Numbered from the stretch's first letter, positions 36,664 to 48,599 are shown. The stretch is 64,000 nucleotides of DNA from Utricularia gibba (GCA_002189035.1 NEEC01000014.1:1614501-1678500), one strand, 5' to 3'. Notes: a model not told the origin generated them from the letters alone. Made by a program: numbers and translations.

Positions 36664-38345
36664 ATGATGGAGATTATTCAAGAACCAACTTTTACTGCTT
36701 TTCTAGTTCTTGCTCTGTTTTATCTTATTTCGAAGATCTTCACTTCCGCTGTTGCTAGCTCTAATTCTTATCGTCAGTCTGCTGACTATCCTCTTTATGA
36801 AGGAGGGGCTGTACGAATAACTGCTTTGGATAAGGGGTTAACAGTAAGGAAGGCTGATCACCCAGGAAAAGTTTTATTTATTGGCGATGATGTGATCAAT
36901 AGGGTTGATTTTCATATAGGCTCTGAAAGTTCTGGGCTTTTCAAGGATGATTGTAATACCTCTACTGATAATTTTTTTCATGAATCTAGTGAAAGAGTAT
37001 GTGAATTTGGAGAAAATGAGCGTAATACTTCCTCTGGGGAGTTTTGTTCTGGTGTTTGCGAAGCTGTAGATCGTTGGAGAAGTACCTCTGCTGCGGAGAT
37101 TGTGGAAGAGTCTGATGAGTGTGTCCATGAACTCGGGGATGCTAAGTTTAATGAAGTACTAGCAGAACAAGAAATACCAGCGGCGGGGTGCAATGAAACT
37201 GTGGGAGGAGTTGCTGCTGATGTAGATGGGGCAGCAAATATCGATCATGATGAACGCAAAAGGGCGGATTATCAGAATGTAGGAGACGTGCGTATTTGCG
37301 AAGTTGTAGCAGAAGCAGAAGGGAGCGACCCGACAACTTTTAATGAAAATGATGATTGGGAGGGCATTGAGAGGAGTGAGTTGGAGAAAGTGTTTGCTGC
37401 GGCTGTTAATTATGTGGAGTTGGGATTCAAGGGAAGGGTGGGTGCTGATGAAAAGATGGAGAAATTAGGTGGCGATGTACAGATGGAGTTATATGGATTG
37501 CATAAAGTTGCAGTAGAAGGCCCCTGCCATGAGCCTCAACCCATGGCTTTCAAGCTTTCAGCTCGTGCAAAATGGTATTCATAAAGTTCTTTTCTATTGA
37601 TTCTTTCCAGTCAATTACCTGAAAACTTTCCAACCCTTCGGATGCTGTAGAAAAACACCTTCCTGAACTAGATTCTTTATAAGTTTTTGCACTGGTTCTG
37701 CGACTTAAATTAATCCTAAGGCAGCAAAAAGCCGTTGTGTGATAAGCTGCCAGGGTGTAGTTTGATTGCTAGCTATATAACAGGGTTTAAAGCTGCTACC
37801 TATGTGTGTGATGGAGAGCAATGGTTCACTTGTGCAAGGAATGCGTGGAATAAGCTGGGAAGGTTAAGCCGGGAGAAGGCAATGGAGAAGTACGTCAGAG
37901 TTCTCTCAGAGAGAATTCCTCGGTGGAGCGACGATTATCATGTCGTAAGATTTATATCGTGTTAGCATCAACTGTTAGTCCTTAAGCTCCCCTTTAATTC
38001 AGGAGATTATGTTTTAGGATGATGATACCCCATATTCCGAACCACAAGTTCACGAAGACAGAAGGTTGGTTGGCTTAAAGCCCCTTGTCTGCTTACCTTC
38101 ACTAATCCCTGATCATAAGAAAGGTAGCAACCTAATCGCATGGTTTACAGGAAGTCGGAGGCGATTGATGACCTCTGCGTTAATTCATCTATCGCTGCCC
38201 AGAATTCAGCAGGGAAGGTTAGTAGCTGAGTTTTACCCCCAAATTTTGCTTAGAGACTGCTAAGAGAAGTCATTCTGCCCTTCCAAATCTTTCATTGCCA
38301 GAATTGTTTCTCATGACTATTTTAAATCAGGATGATCCCATATGA
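36664..38345 (+). CDS. ACBP3: acyl-CoA-binding domain protein, ACBP3 type
   Basis: The protein binds long-chain acyl-CoA esters and carries its binding domain at the C-terminal side, like Arabidopsis ACBP3, which is linked to the secretory pathway, autophagy and lipid signalling. The first ATG gives MMEIIQEPTF followed by a hydrophobic helix (TAFLVLALFYLISKIFTSAV). A long acidic, low-complexity region follows. The ACB domain begins WEGIERSELEKVFAAAVNYV and includes VQMELYGLHKVAVEG and FKLSARAKW, then NAWNKLGRLSREKAMEKYV from exon 2. Exons 1 (36664-37574) and 2 (37839-37944) are secure. The tail is tentative: exons 38018-38064, 38151-38217 and 38331-38345 join in phase to give 381 residues ending DDPI. 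The last three exons rest only on splice-site and phase logic. The GLHK and KW binding residues are present. Confidence 0.85.
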
Positions 38346-38798
38346 CAGGGCCTAGCTGATCTTCCTCGGCATATATTCCATTCATGTAAGCCTACATTCC
38401 TCCTTGCTGTAGCTCCTATGCTTCTCTCTCCGGTTTCATACTGAAACATTGCATCATTATTTTGCAGCAGCTGTAACATACTGTCGTGTGCGATAAAGTC
38501 AGTAACGCTGCAATGTTCCATCCTAAGGTCCCAACTCATGTAAGGTGACAAAAGACAGCTGCCTCATTGTATCATATATCCGTTGTCTGGTATACATTTC
38601 TGCTCCCATTGCTGAAAAAACTCGCATTTTCCTTCACTTAAATCAGATAGACAGACAAATGGATGCTTAAGCAGGAAAAGGAAGCTTGTTTAACACATAG
38701 GCTAATCAGGAAAAACAATACGATTTTCTCAAGGCTATCTACAAATTTGTAATGCCAGAATGTCGCCCCTACAATGTCTGAAAACAGCATGACTGATC
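38346..38798. other. short convergent intergenic region
   Basis: This holds the 3' ends of two convergent genes, the ACBP-like gene (+) and the DUF620 gene (-). No other gene is seen. Confidence 0.4.
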
Positions 38799-40642
38799 TC
38801 ACTCCCTGTAGATTCTCCTCAAAACTACATTGTTGGCATCTGCAACCCTGGACCTATTTGCTCCCATCGTGACCGGATTTCTGATCCGCTCTTCCGGTGG
38901 CGGCAAGTCCCGGGTTTCTGCAGAACCAGAACGCAGCTCCGCCGGCGGAATGAAACAGTCCACTGACAGCCCTGGAACGTTGAATGCTACTTCCTCAATT
39001 GTCCATGACTCTTCCATTCTTGTCTTCGTGTGGCTCATTGCATCCTCACCGAACCGAAAAAGGGTGACCACCGATCTGCCCGAGTGTGCTATCATGATCC
39101 CATCAACGGCTCTGTAGTCATGGATGAAGGAGTTGATGGTCGTTTCCCAATACACCGCATCTCCACCATTGTTCTGGATTCGGGTCAAATGGGAATCTTC
39201 TAGATGCACAAGAAGTCCTGTTCTCTGGCTGAAGTATCCAAACAAAACGTGGCGTATGATCTCCGCAGGCCCTTCACTTCTAGCTCTGAGTGTGTGTGGA
39301 TCGGCACACAGTTTCAACACAAAACAATCTTCTCCGTTGATTCTTTTCTCTCCTGTGCATCTTGCATTGATGAACATGTTTGCTGTTGTTCTCGGATCAA
39401 GACCCTGAAAATACATCAATATGCATCAGTTCAGACAACGTTCGGCGCTGCTGATTGTGCAGGAAAACTATGAAAGTCCTTGCCTGAAGTGCACGACGAA
39501 GAGGTCTCACAGGCCCTTTTGCTGTATGAGCTCCAAGCCAAGGAGTATGCCGCCACACCAGTTTCCCATTGCAACCAGCATGGATCTTGCTGCCCCCCAG
39601 AGCCAGTTCCACGTACCACATATCATGATTCATTTGCCACAGCACGAATCCACCCGATTCAGCAGCTCTGGTTAGGTTCTTGCCTTTGATAACCTTGCTC
39701 GCATTTTCGATATCAGATGCAGATAACTTAACCTTCCCCATTGCATAGGCATTTTGCACTGAATTATGAAGCATCTGGCCACCTGAGGCTGCCAGATATT
39801 GCTGTAGTATGTAGAGAGCAGAGGAAGTTTCCTGCGTAGTAGCCCAAAGCATCAGTGTTTCAAACGTTGGAGGAGACTAGTCAAGGACCACCATGGGCCA
39901 AAACCACATGAACATTAAAGTGATGAATAAGCGCAAAATAATCCACCAACCAAGAAATGTGACAACCAGTCACCATCTTCATCATTTTGTCTTGCATGTA
40001 AACCCAAACAGTTTATATCTTTCGAAAGCTCAGGTTTACGGGGAAAAAAACTAAGCATTTCAACAAATACAGGGATCTACTCATGACGGCGAAAGAAGAA
40101 AAGCAATGAATGTGACAAATATTGCAACTTTACACACACAAATAAACACCAGTAACTCAATCCTTTCATCTCGTTCAACAGATGAAAACACAAAAAAAGG
40201 CGAGGTTACCGAGGAAACAGAGAGAGAGAGAACTGACAATGGGGGTCTCCTTGATGGAGAGGTGAGGCAGACGGTGGTGGTGGCTAACGTGCACCGGCGC
40301 CAATGGTGCGCCGAGGACGCCGAGCAGCAGCCTCAGATCAGACCGCGAGTAACCCGGCCCGACAGCCGAAACGGGTGTACGGCAAAGCCAGTTCGCCCAC
40401 CAATCGCTCTTCGGGTCACGCGAACCGGACCGGCTCGGATCCGGACCCTCCCTCAATGGCGACAGCGTCTCAGTCCCCGTTCTAGCAAATAACGCCTCCG
40501 GCGGCCCCACACTCTTCCTCCGCCGTGGCCGCGACCCAGAACGCGACGGTGACTCACTCCTGCCCCTCCTGGACCTCGACGGCGATAACCCCCTAACCAC
40601 CTCCTCCTTCAGGGAGGCAAAGAAACCCTGCTTCCGCTCCAT
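38799..40642 (-). CDS. DUF620 family protein
   Basis: This is a plant-specific protein of unknown function. Three exons, 40642-40238, 39831-39484 and 39404-38799, give 452 residues. The N-terminus MERKQGFFASLKEEVVRGLS and the Arg/Ser-rich stretch after it are typical of the family. The DUF620 domain starts with ETSSALYILQQYLAASGG and continues with NAYAMGKVKL, GGFVLWQMNHDMWYVELALG, KLVWRHTPWLGAHTAKGPVR and, from exon 3, GLDPRTTANMF, RINGEDCFVLKL, HVLFGYFSQRTGLLVHLEDS and ESWTIEEVAFNVPGLS. No signal peptide or membrane helix is evident. The second intron appears to be of the GC-AG class, since the exon must end in CTTCAG at 39484 and the intron then begins GCAAGG. All three exons join in phase. 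Confidence 0.92.
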
Positions 40643-40649
40643 GGAGCAC

Positions 40650-41203
40650 TACCAATTAAGCGGCTCCTCCAAATGGGTGGCCTCGTGGCTGAGCCGAAGG
40701 GGGGCGGAGATAAGAAAGAGAAGAAGAAGAATAATGCAGGAAGACAAAAGCAAGGCCAGTGAGCATCATGTCCTGTCGCTACCCACCGAATAACATAACC
40801 TCCCCGTTCACATCACTCTAAGCACACACAAACTGCGCTTATTGCGCCCAAATTGTATGTTACCCAAATTAGCCTTCCTTCAATCCTCGCGCGTATCACG
40901 CCCCCACCCCCCCACGTGACCTGAAATCCTCACGTGGGTGACCCCCCGAGTCAAAGTCAGCCATCCCCAAGGGAGGGATGAATGTGGACGCATTTTCATT
41001 TTTTTTCTTTTTAATGGAAAAAGATTATTAATCACTTCACTTAATGCCGGGGGGTTTCAACTTCCAAGACTTTATGTACCACATCTCATGACTTTTCGAC
41101 TTTTTTGCTATTAAAAAGTATTTTTTTATTTTCCACCGGTTCGAGGTCGGTGATGCTTCAAACCGGTCTACTCTCTCTCTCTCTCTCTCTCTGAGACATT
41201 GAA
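40650..41203. other. short divergent/convergent spacer
   Basis: This spacer holds the DUF620 promoter side (minus gene starting at 40642) and the 3' flank of the NRAMP gene. A (CT) microsatellite lies at about 41171-41192, just beyond the NRAMP stop codon. A CACGTG core occurs twice, near 40914 and 40931. Confidence 0.4.
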
Positions 41204-43039
41204 TCAATTAAATGCCAAGTTTGTCCGAAGGTGGGAGAAACCAACTTGGTTTCTCCGACCACGGAGGATCAAATACAAGATGAATGCCACGTAGGCGCTG
41301 CCGCCGAGGAAGACAAAGAATCTTAACAGGGATCTGTCTACTTTGGCAACGAAGAAATCCACGAGGACGTATCCATTCACGAATATCACCACCGCAGCCA
41401 CGAGCCAGGAGATTCTCTGCTTGAGCAACGGGGGGATTCTGTGAGAATCGGAATGGGGAGGTAAAAAAGAAGGGTCTTTCGTTACCTGTAATGTGGCTGT
41501 GATGGTGAAGCTTCCCATGATGCGCTCCTCTGAGACGAAGTGGAGAAGAGGGATGATGGCGAAGGGGATTTGCATAGCCTGAAGGACATTTAGCCACTCG
41601 TTGATGACATCGATAAGTGATTCTGAGCGTTTGAACAGCACGGCGACGATGATGGTGGGCAAAATGGCGCAGCTTCTGGTGATGAGTGATCGGAGTAGTG
41701 GGCTGATGGGAAGATGGAGGAATCCAGTCATGATGAATTGGCCGGCGTAAGTGCCAGAGATCGTGCTGCTCTGCCCTGCCGCGAGAAGCCCGATTCCCCA
41801 AACGTAGACGAGGCCGCCCCCGAATCGGCGTTGTAGAAACTCGCCAGCGTTGAGGAGGCCGATGCTGTCGGCTTCCGGGGATCCGTAGAAGCCCCTGGCG
41901 AAGACCGTCATCACGAACAGGTTTATCAGGAAGGAGATTGAGACGGCGACCCATGACTCGATTGTCAAGTAATTCAACGCTTCCTGGATCAGGCTGCGAC
42001 GGCTCCGGTCGACCCGCTGCGGGACTAAGGCGGAGTAGAGGAAAACGTTGTACGGAGTTATCACGCAGCCTACGATACCCACGGCTTGTTGAATTGTCGT
42101 CGAACTGAGCTTCGGTACAACAAGCCCTGCGAAGCAAAGATCCGATCAACAGCGCATCCTCTTCAGTTACAAACAACCATCAAACAACAAAGCTGAAGTT
42201 CATGTTGGGCGAGTTCAAATCTATTAGAATCTTTAAAAGTAAATTGCTGCTCACTCAATTGACCCACCGTCTATAAGCTGAGCGATGCTCGGCTCAACGT
42301 CTATGAACAACCAGGCGAAAGAGAGCGCCATCATGGAAATAAGAAGGCCGAAGAAGGCTTCCAGCATTTTTACACCGTAGTTATCATCGAGAAGCAAGAA
42401 GATGAAGCTGGAAATGGAAGGGGGCGCCGATCTTAGTCATTTTGCGGGCAAACTGTAATGATTTTATATAAAAAGGGGGTGTTCTAACCAATCGGAAGCA
42501 GTGACGAGGACACCTGCCCAAAGGGGGAAAACTCCTTTTGTCAAAATTCTGATGGCAATGGCGCTACCGATGACCTCCTGAATATCAGCTCCGATCAAAG
42601 CGATCTCCGCCATGATCCACAGCATGATCCTTGACCAAAAAGGGTACTCGTCTCTGCAAACCTCAGCTAAATGACGGCCGGTGGCCACACCGAGTCTCAT
42701 GGAAAGGAGCTGGATGAGAAGGCCCATCAACGTCGTCCATAGTAGCAGCCAGAGCAACGAATATCCAGCGATCGCGCCGGATTGCAGATCGCCTTCCAAG
42801 TTCCCTGGATCAAGAAACGCTACGCTCATCAGAAACCCTGGCCCGGAGAACCTCCACAGCTTCCTCCACGAGAAAGGCGCCGGAGATTCAGGCCCTGCGC
42901 CCTCCTCGATCTCCATAATGCTGGACCATCGCTCAGCATCGGAGTGCAATAACGGGTCGGGATCGTGCGCCGTCCTCGGCGACGGCGAACGACAAAAGCT
43001 GGCATTGGAGATGTCGTCTACCGGAGAAGAGGAGGTCAT
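41204..43039 (-). CDS. NRAMP-family divalent metal transporter with altered TM6 motif
   Basis: The product is a proton-coupled metal transporter of 514 residues, near the size of Arabidopsis NRAMP2 (530). Four exons join in phase: 43039-42489, 42407-42268, 42126-41486 and 41416-41204. An acidic, Ser-rich cytosolic leader precedes [17 protein letters not shown] and the first helix with [16 protein letters not shown], where DPGN (77-80) is the canonical metal site. The segment [16 protein letters not shown] follows. The conserved transport signature [20 protein letters not shown] and [16 protein letters not shown] are present. The helix-6 site reads [14 protein letters not shown] (T254-N257) where the family has MPHNVFLHSAL, so the methionine and histidine are replaced. 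The last intron is only 69 bp and in frame. The first in-frame ATG at 43039 is used since only TTG lies upstream. The substrate may therefore differ from Mn/Fe. Confidence 0.9.
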
Positions 43040-43099
43040 CTCAGAGTCTTCATCGAACGAATTCTCGTCAACGGCTCGCAATCCCTTTTCCAGAAAAAG

Positions 43100-44298
43100 G
43101 ATGGTGATGTGGTACGGTTGGTAGTCAAAGACCGGAAAACTTTTCCATATTCAGAAGGTGAGATTGACAAATGTCGACTCCATTTTCAACGACTACAACC
43201 AAAATATCAATTAACCCCATGACATCAACATATGTGATTTATAAAAATTAAAAAAATTCTGAAATTTAAATAATTATATTAATGTTGGTAATATATACAT
43301 AATGATTTAAACTCGATTTAATACATTATAAAAAGAATTAAATTCAAAATTAAGAATAATTCGAATGATGAATTGAACACGTTTTTAAAACAATGATTCT
43401 ATTGATTATGACTAAGGTATAATTATAATTGATGGGGCACTAAATCGGTTGGGACAAATTGGCTGGCAAAAAGATTTCAAAATTATTCTTACAAAGAGCT
43501 ACAAAGAGTATAGATTGATAATTGTCAGAATTGGATAATGGTAATCATTTTGTACAGTTTGAAAAATAGTAGAATCAAATAAATATTAGAGCAGTCGACG
43601 ATTATCCGAATAATATGACTATCAGGTACAGAAAATTACCGACACCTATAAAATTTGATTGGATCGACTTTTCATATAAATATAAGTAAGTTTGAAAAAG
43701 AAATTATTGATCTCTCTATATTTGTACTTATATCATTCACCTCTTTTTCGTTAATGAAATCCATTTTTTCAGAAAGTTTCAATAGTTTAATGGTTTTTCC
43801 GTTTGACCATTTTCACGTAAATAACTTGTATATTTTTATTCATGCACCCATATAATACACCCGGAACCCAAAACTCTTAAATAAGACTCAATGAATTCGA
43901 TTTTATCTATAATCCGAAATCGGTTTATATCGAGAGACTGGTTTTCGACCACAACAATAATATTAATATGTTAATCTTCATGTTTTATAGACATATTTAA
44001 AGTAATAAAAAATAAGATGTATAATTATTTTATAAATGATATGTGTACATAAAAATATTAAATGAAGAGCCGAAACTTGCTGCGCACACTATCAAAAGAA
44101 TTTTTTTTTATAATTATAAGTTCATTATTTTGTTTTGTATGATGTGCTTGAATGCAGCCGTGAAGACATTCATTCACGGTGACGGCAGCAACGGAAAGGT
44201 ACTGGCTACGATACCTCGTTCGTCCTCGAATAAATGAAGCAATCCTTTCCTCGATCAAAATCACTTCTTTCCCTGCTGGGCTTCCCGTTTCCGGCCGT
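43100..44298. other. AT-rich divergent promoter region
   Basis: The minus-strand NRAMP gene and the plus-strand S40 gene diverge from here. From 43230 to 44160 the sequence is AT-rich with no coding potential that I can support. Confidence 0.4.
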
Positions 44299-44646
44299 AT
44301 GGAGGAAGAGTTTCAAGAATCCGAAATCGTGTTCCCCGAGGACGAGGAAGGAGAAGGAAGCTCGGAATCAGATTCAAGCACCTCTTGGAAGCCGCGAAAT
44401 GCGGCGGGCGAGGAGAGGAGGTGTTCGCTTCCGATGAAAATACCGGAGGGGAGAAGAGTGCGTGTGGTGGAGGAGGAATGGGAGGAGGACGGCGAAGAGA
44501 TGGTTCCCCCGCACGTGATCGTGGCGCGGCGGCTCGCCGGGAAAGTGATGGCGTTGTCTATCTGCACCGGGAACGGCATCAAGGGGCGGTATCTGAGCCA
44601 GCTACGGAATCTGGTATTCCGGTTGACGGGATTCATCGAAACCTGA
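44299..44646 (+). CDS. senescence regulator S40 family protein (DUF584)
   Basis: This intronless gene encodes a 115-residue nuclear-type S40 protein, a family induced in leaf senescence and stress. The start MEEEFQESEIVFPEDEEGEG matches the usual S40 N-terminus. The centre has SLPMKIPEG and an acidic stretch. The conserved C-terminal block is complete: EEMVPPHVIVARRLAGKVM, then SICTGNGIKGRYLSQLRN and RLTGFIET. The frame is open upstream to 44179, but no family member that I know extends that way, so 44299 is preferred. No DNA-binding motif is visible; molecular function of the family is unresolved. Confidence 0.9.
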   Translation: MEEEFQESEIVFPEDEEGEGSSESDSSTSWKPRNAAGEERRCSLPMKIPEGRRVRVVEEEWEEDGEEMVPPHVIVARRLAGKVMALSICTGNGIKGRYLSQLRNLVFRLTGFIET

Positions 44647-44659
44647 TTGCTTCTTTGGG

Positions 44660-46857
44660 ATAGATACCGTGCACCAGAAGCTAGCTAGAGACGGGAAGCA
44701 AGAAAAATCTCACATCAACGACACTTGATTACTTCCCGTTTCTTTAACCGGGACGACACCGTATCACCCCCATCTTTTTTTTAAAAAAATTGAATAGAGA
44801 AATAATAAAATTGTTTAAAAAACGTGCCGTTTCATGTGTTTTTGATGGGCTTCCATTTCAAAAGTTTGGAGCCTTGTGCTTGAAGCTTGGAGGTTGAATG
44901 TTGGTGTCCACACTTGAAGGTTTATTCTTTCCCGAGAGGAATGTTTGATATTTTACACAGGAATGTTGATACAAGTCAATCCGCGGTTCCATTTTCAGAG
45001 GATGTGCTGGTACTCGTACTTCACCCTCGATGGTAATCAATTAAAAATTTGTGTATGTAATATCGTGTGAAAAAAATGATCTTTATATGTATATATTTTT
45101 TATTTAAATATGTGATAAATAATCTGATAATGATCATTTTTCTAAATGAATTCTATGAAATATTTATTTATTATTAATGTGTTTGATACATGAATAAATT
45201 ATATCAAAATAAATTATATCAAGTATAAGAAGATATATATAAAAAGGAAGTATATAATACTATAAATTTATCTAAATCACTTCATTTTTATTATTCTATT
45301 TCATATTCATGTAATAAATTATATCACCTATCAAACATTATATTTTTCTTTTTACATTTAACTATTTTCTTTATACTCTATATCAAATACACTCTATGAG
45401 CACAAACACACTAGTCAATATAATATTATGGGAATACAATTATGAAATATTTTACAAAATTTATATATCAAAATAACTAAATTCGCCATTTTAAAAAACT
45501 TCAAAATTAACACATTTGAAAGAAATATTGTTTCTAAACATAGTAAATAGTTTTTGTTCATCTGTATTTAAAATAATATTATGTATAACATATATATATT
45601 TAAAATATATAATTTGCAATATTTGATATTAAAAGATGATTTTATCTTTCATTCTTATTAAATTTAGTTTATTTAACATAATTCAGGTAGGAGATTAGTC
45701 TTCAAATATCTAATTCGAAGTATATTACATATCTTAATCCCATGAAAGACATTTGGATTTAATGATTTGCTTTTAACTCTGTTCAAATTCACTTTTATCC
45801 TCTTACGCTTGCCAACCAGGACACCACATTACTGCTTTTAATACATATTAAATGCAATCCATGAACCAAAATTTACTGTTTTAGTTAAAATTAAATAAAT
45901 TACAACAGTAAGAAAACACACCGTCCAGCAGCCAGCCACCAGATAGATAAATACCAACGGTCGAGATTTTTTTCACTTATTAAATAAATGAAAAGAAAAC
46001 ATAAAGCTAAAAGGGGTGGTGTGTTCCAAGGTGAGGGCTGAACGGTCCCGGGCAGAGCAGTTTCAAGGGTGTGGTTTAATTAATTATAATTAAGACTAAA
46101 ATAATGTTCTCGAAAATTTTTGAAACTTGTTTTTACTTTTTAAATTTTTTTTGAAAAGTATAAATAAAAATTAAAATTAACCAACTCATTATTTTTCTAA
46201 AAATAATTTTTGTAGTTATAATTTTAAAATTTTTTTTGATAGAATTATTTTTATAATTAAAATTGTTTTTAAAAAAATTATTTTTACTTCTAAAAAATAA
46301 AAAAATTTTAAAATTTTTTAAGAACAGTAATTAATTAACAATCTATTAGCTTTAAATACGTGGCGGTTTTAACGATTAGAATTTAATGTAAAATAGTTGT
46401 ATTATTATCATTTTCATTTCGTTAATGTGTAGTTTTTGGTCAATTATAATCCATTATTTACCGAATATTTGTGACATGATATAATATGATTATTATTTCA
46501 AAAATTAAATTAGTAGCATTCCGACAATGGGTTGGAGGCAGAGTCACGAGGGGGCGTTGGGGTCATTGAATGGCGAATTGGAATTTGAAAGGGTGTTGTG
46601 TTCCATTCCCATTCCCTCGCATGTAATTAAAAGCAGTGAAAGGAAGTCGTCCCCACCGCGGAAACGACGGGAACACGTGGCCCCCTCACTCGCCACCACT
46701 ACTCACCCACTACGGCCACCAAACCCCCCGCCTGTTTGTTTTCGATAGCGCCTGTTGCTAGAAGCCGAAGAGGGGGAGTGGCTGTGGGAGGGGAGCGCGG
46801 AGGCGGAGACCTGAAAAGAAGTTCCCTTGCGGACAGCCCACGATACTGCTCGACTTG
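44660..46857. other. 2.2-kb AT-rich intergenic region
   Basis: Nearly the whole stretch from 44780 to 46510 is AT-rich, with one probable miniature element (45180-45337). From 46520 the composition rises towards the promoter and leader of the acidic-repeat gene. No gene is seen. Confidence 0.4.
45180..45337. mobile_element. probable MITE with TGTTTGATA ends
   Basis: TGTTTGATA at the left is matched by TATCAAACA at the right, and adjacent bases (AATAAATTATATC against GATATAATTTATT) extend the imperfect inverted repeat. The 158-bp unit is AT-rich and non-coding. No target-site duplication could be confirmed. Confidence 0.4.
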
Positions 46858-48595
46858 ATGCCTTCTGGTCCCAAGAAAAGAAAAGCCGCCAAGAAGAAGG
46901 GGCTGCAGACCCATCCCAATCCGTCGTCTCGGACTCACGGTGTGATATCCTTCTTTGCTTTTTGAATGGGTTCCCCCCCGCCCCGCCCCCATGTGCTGCG
47001 CTCAATTATTTTCCCTTCTTTTTTTCCGACTTTACAGTTGAGTTTCCATTCAATTTTGGGGGTTTCCCGCATTATAAGCATGCCTTTGCCTTGTACCCGG
47101 ATGTGATTTTATTTGAGTTTTTGCTTTAACATCATACTTCTGCTGTGAGTTGCTTGGGAGAATTCTTGTAGTATTTCTGATTGCTTTTTCTTTTTTGAAA
47201 ATTGGAAAACTATGGTAGGGGATGAGGAGGAAGAAAATGGTCTAGGGGGAATCCTGAAGTTGGAGGATATCATTCGGATGAGAATATTGGGCAAGAGATA
47301 CGGAAAGAGGGGGAGGGGAACATTCCAGTTGAAAGCCAGGCCCATGTTGAGGATACAATCGTCAAAGAAAATGGAAGATTTGGGCATGCGGAAGTTAGTG
47401 GAGACGTAGATGAAGACGATCGGTGTGATGGTGTTATCCCAGAAGAAAGCCAAGTCAAACCGGAGGATACAATCTTTCAAGAAAATGGGATATCGGAGCA
47501 TGAGGAAATTTCTCGGGACGCTGATGACGCAGGCCACTGTGACGGTGTCATTTTAGGTGAAAGCGAAACCAAGATTGAGGATACAGCCAATAAAGAAAAT
47601 GAAAGATCCGAGCATGAGGAAGTTGGTAGAGACATTGATGTAGAAGACCAGTGTAATGGTGTCAACGGTTATCTAGCTGAAGAGGATCTTGCTGATCCAG
47701 TGAAAGTGGGTGTCACAACCATACCAACCGATGGGGATATCCATATTGAAGATGGACTCAATGAAGAAAGTGCGAGATCTGAGCATGAAGAAAATGGTAG
47801 CAGCAAGAGCAATGCTGCTGAAGATCAGCCTAATGACGTAAAGGATCCTGAAGAGGATTTTTCTCCTGTTGGTTCATGGAATGGAGAGGTTGGTGAGGCT
47901 CCGACTAATGAATTTGAAAACGAGGAAATTAGGTGCACCAATTATACTGAAGATTATTCTTCTGCCACTGGGGGAATCAGGCCCATCCTGTTGATTCATT
48001 GAAGACAGCCAACACTTCATTGGCAGGAAAAGTTCATAATTCTACGGATCAGGGGTCTGGAGATTCAGTTGCAGAAAATGGCCAGTTAGTTGTACCTGAG
48101 AAGTCTCTTCCTTTGACTGACAGAGAAGAAGATACAAGCTATCAAGAGAAACCCTGTAGCCCCTTGTGACTGAGCATGTAGTAGGAGAAACTGGGGATGG
48201 AAAAGCTATTGCCATGGATGAGAAACTTAATATTTTCGTGTTGAAGGATATAGCCTTGGTACCAGAGGAAAGGATTCTAAAAGATGTGGAGGATAATTCT
48301 ACAAATGAATCAAAGGATTTTATGGTTGATGGCAAGTTGATTCATTCGAACATTACCCCTATCACTTCTGCTTATAATGGGGCTGCACATAATGGAGATC
48401 TTGGTGCTACTGCTTATGAGGTGCTGTTTAGTTTACGGTTTGTAAGGTTAATTCGTCCTCTTTTATTTTGCCAATATTCACCCTTTAGAATATTCGTGGC
48501 AGCCTTTGCTGATTGCACCTCCTCCAGCATTGCAAAAAACATCCTGGAAGGGTTGCTGTGGGCTGTTTGAAGCGTTCAAAAGATCTGGCTGGTAA
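46858..48595 (+). CDS. uncharacterised acidic plant protein with 38-residue repeats; three apparent frameshifts
   Basis: I do not know a function for this protein. Exon 1 (46858-46939) reads MPSGPKKRKAAKKKGLQTHP, a basic start. Exon 2 (47219-48420) encodes a Glu/Asp-rich body, and exon 3 (48503-48595) ends PLLIAPPPALQKTSWKGCCG followed by LFEAFKRSGW. The basic MPSGxKKRKAAKKK start with a WKxCCGLFE end recurs, as far as I recall, in an unnamed plant family. Three tandem 38-residue repeats lie at 47349-47690, each opening with EDT and containing ENxxxEHEE and CDGV/CNGV. The frame slips by one missing base at a G5 run (47245-47249), a second G5 run (47970-47974) and a C4 run (48160-48163). With three bases restored the protein is 459 residues. 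Splice phases agree with that reading. Confidence 0.65.
47349..47690 (+). repeat. three tandem 114-bp coding repeats
   Basis: Copies start at 47349, 47463 and 47577 with GAGGATACA, exactly 114 bp apart (38 codons). Each encodes an acidic unit with the order EDT, ENxR/ISEHEE, RDxD and C(D/N)GV. Copies have diverged by many substitutions but no length change, which means the reading frame has been under constraint. Confidence 0.85.
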
Positions 48596-48599
48596 CTTA

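Noticed and set aside
41208-42176. Long minus-strand open frame of 322 codons over the NRAMP gene
   Set aside because: It is an out-of-frame shadow, rich in Arg, Pro and His, of the NRAMP exon 3/4 region.
44179-44298. Upstream in-frame extension of the S40 protein
   Set aside because: S40 members begin near the EEFQESE motif, which coincides with the ATG at 44299.
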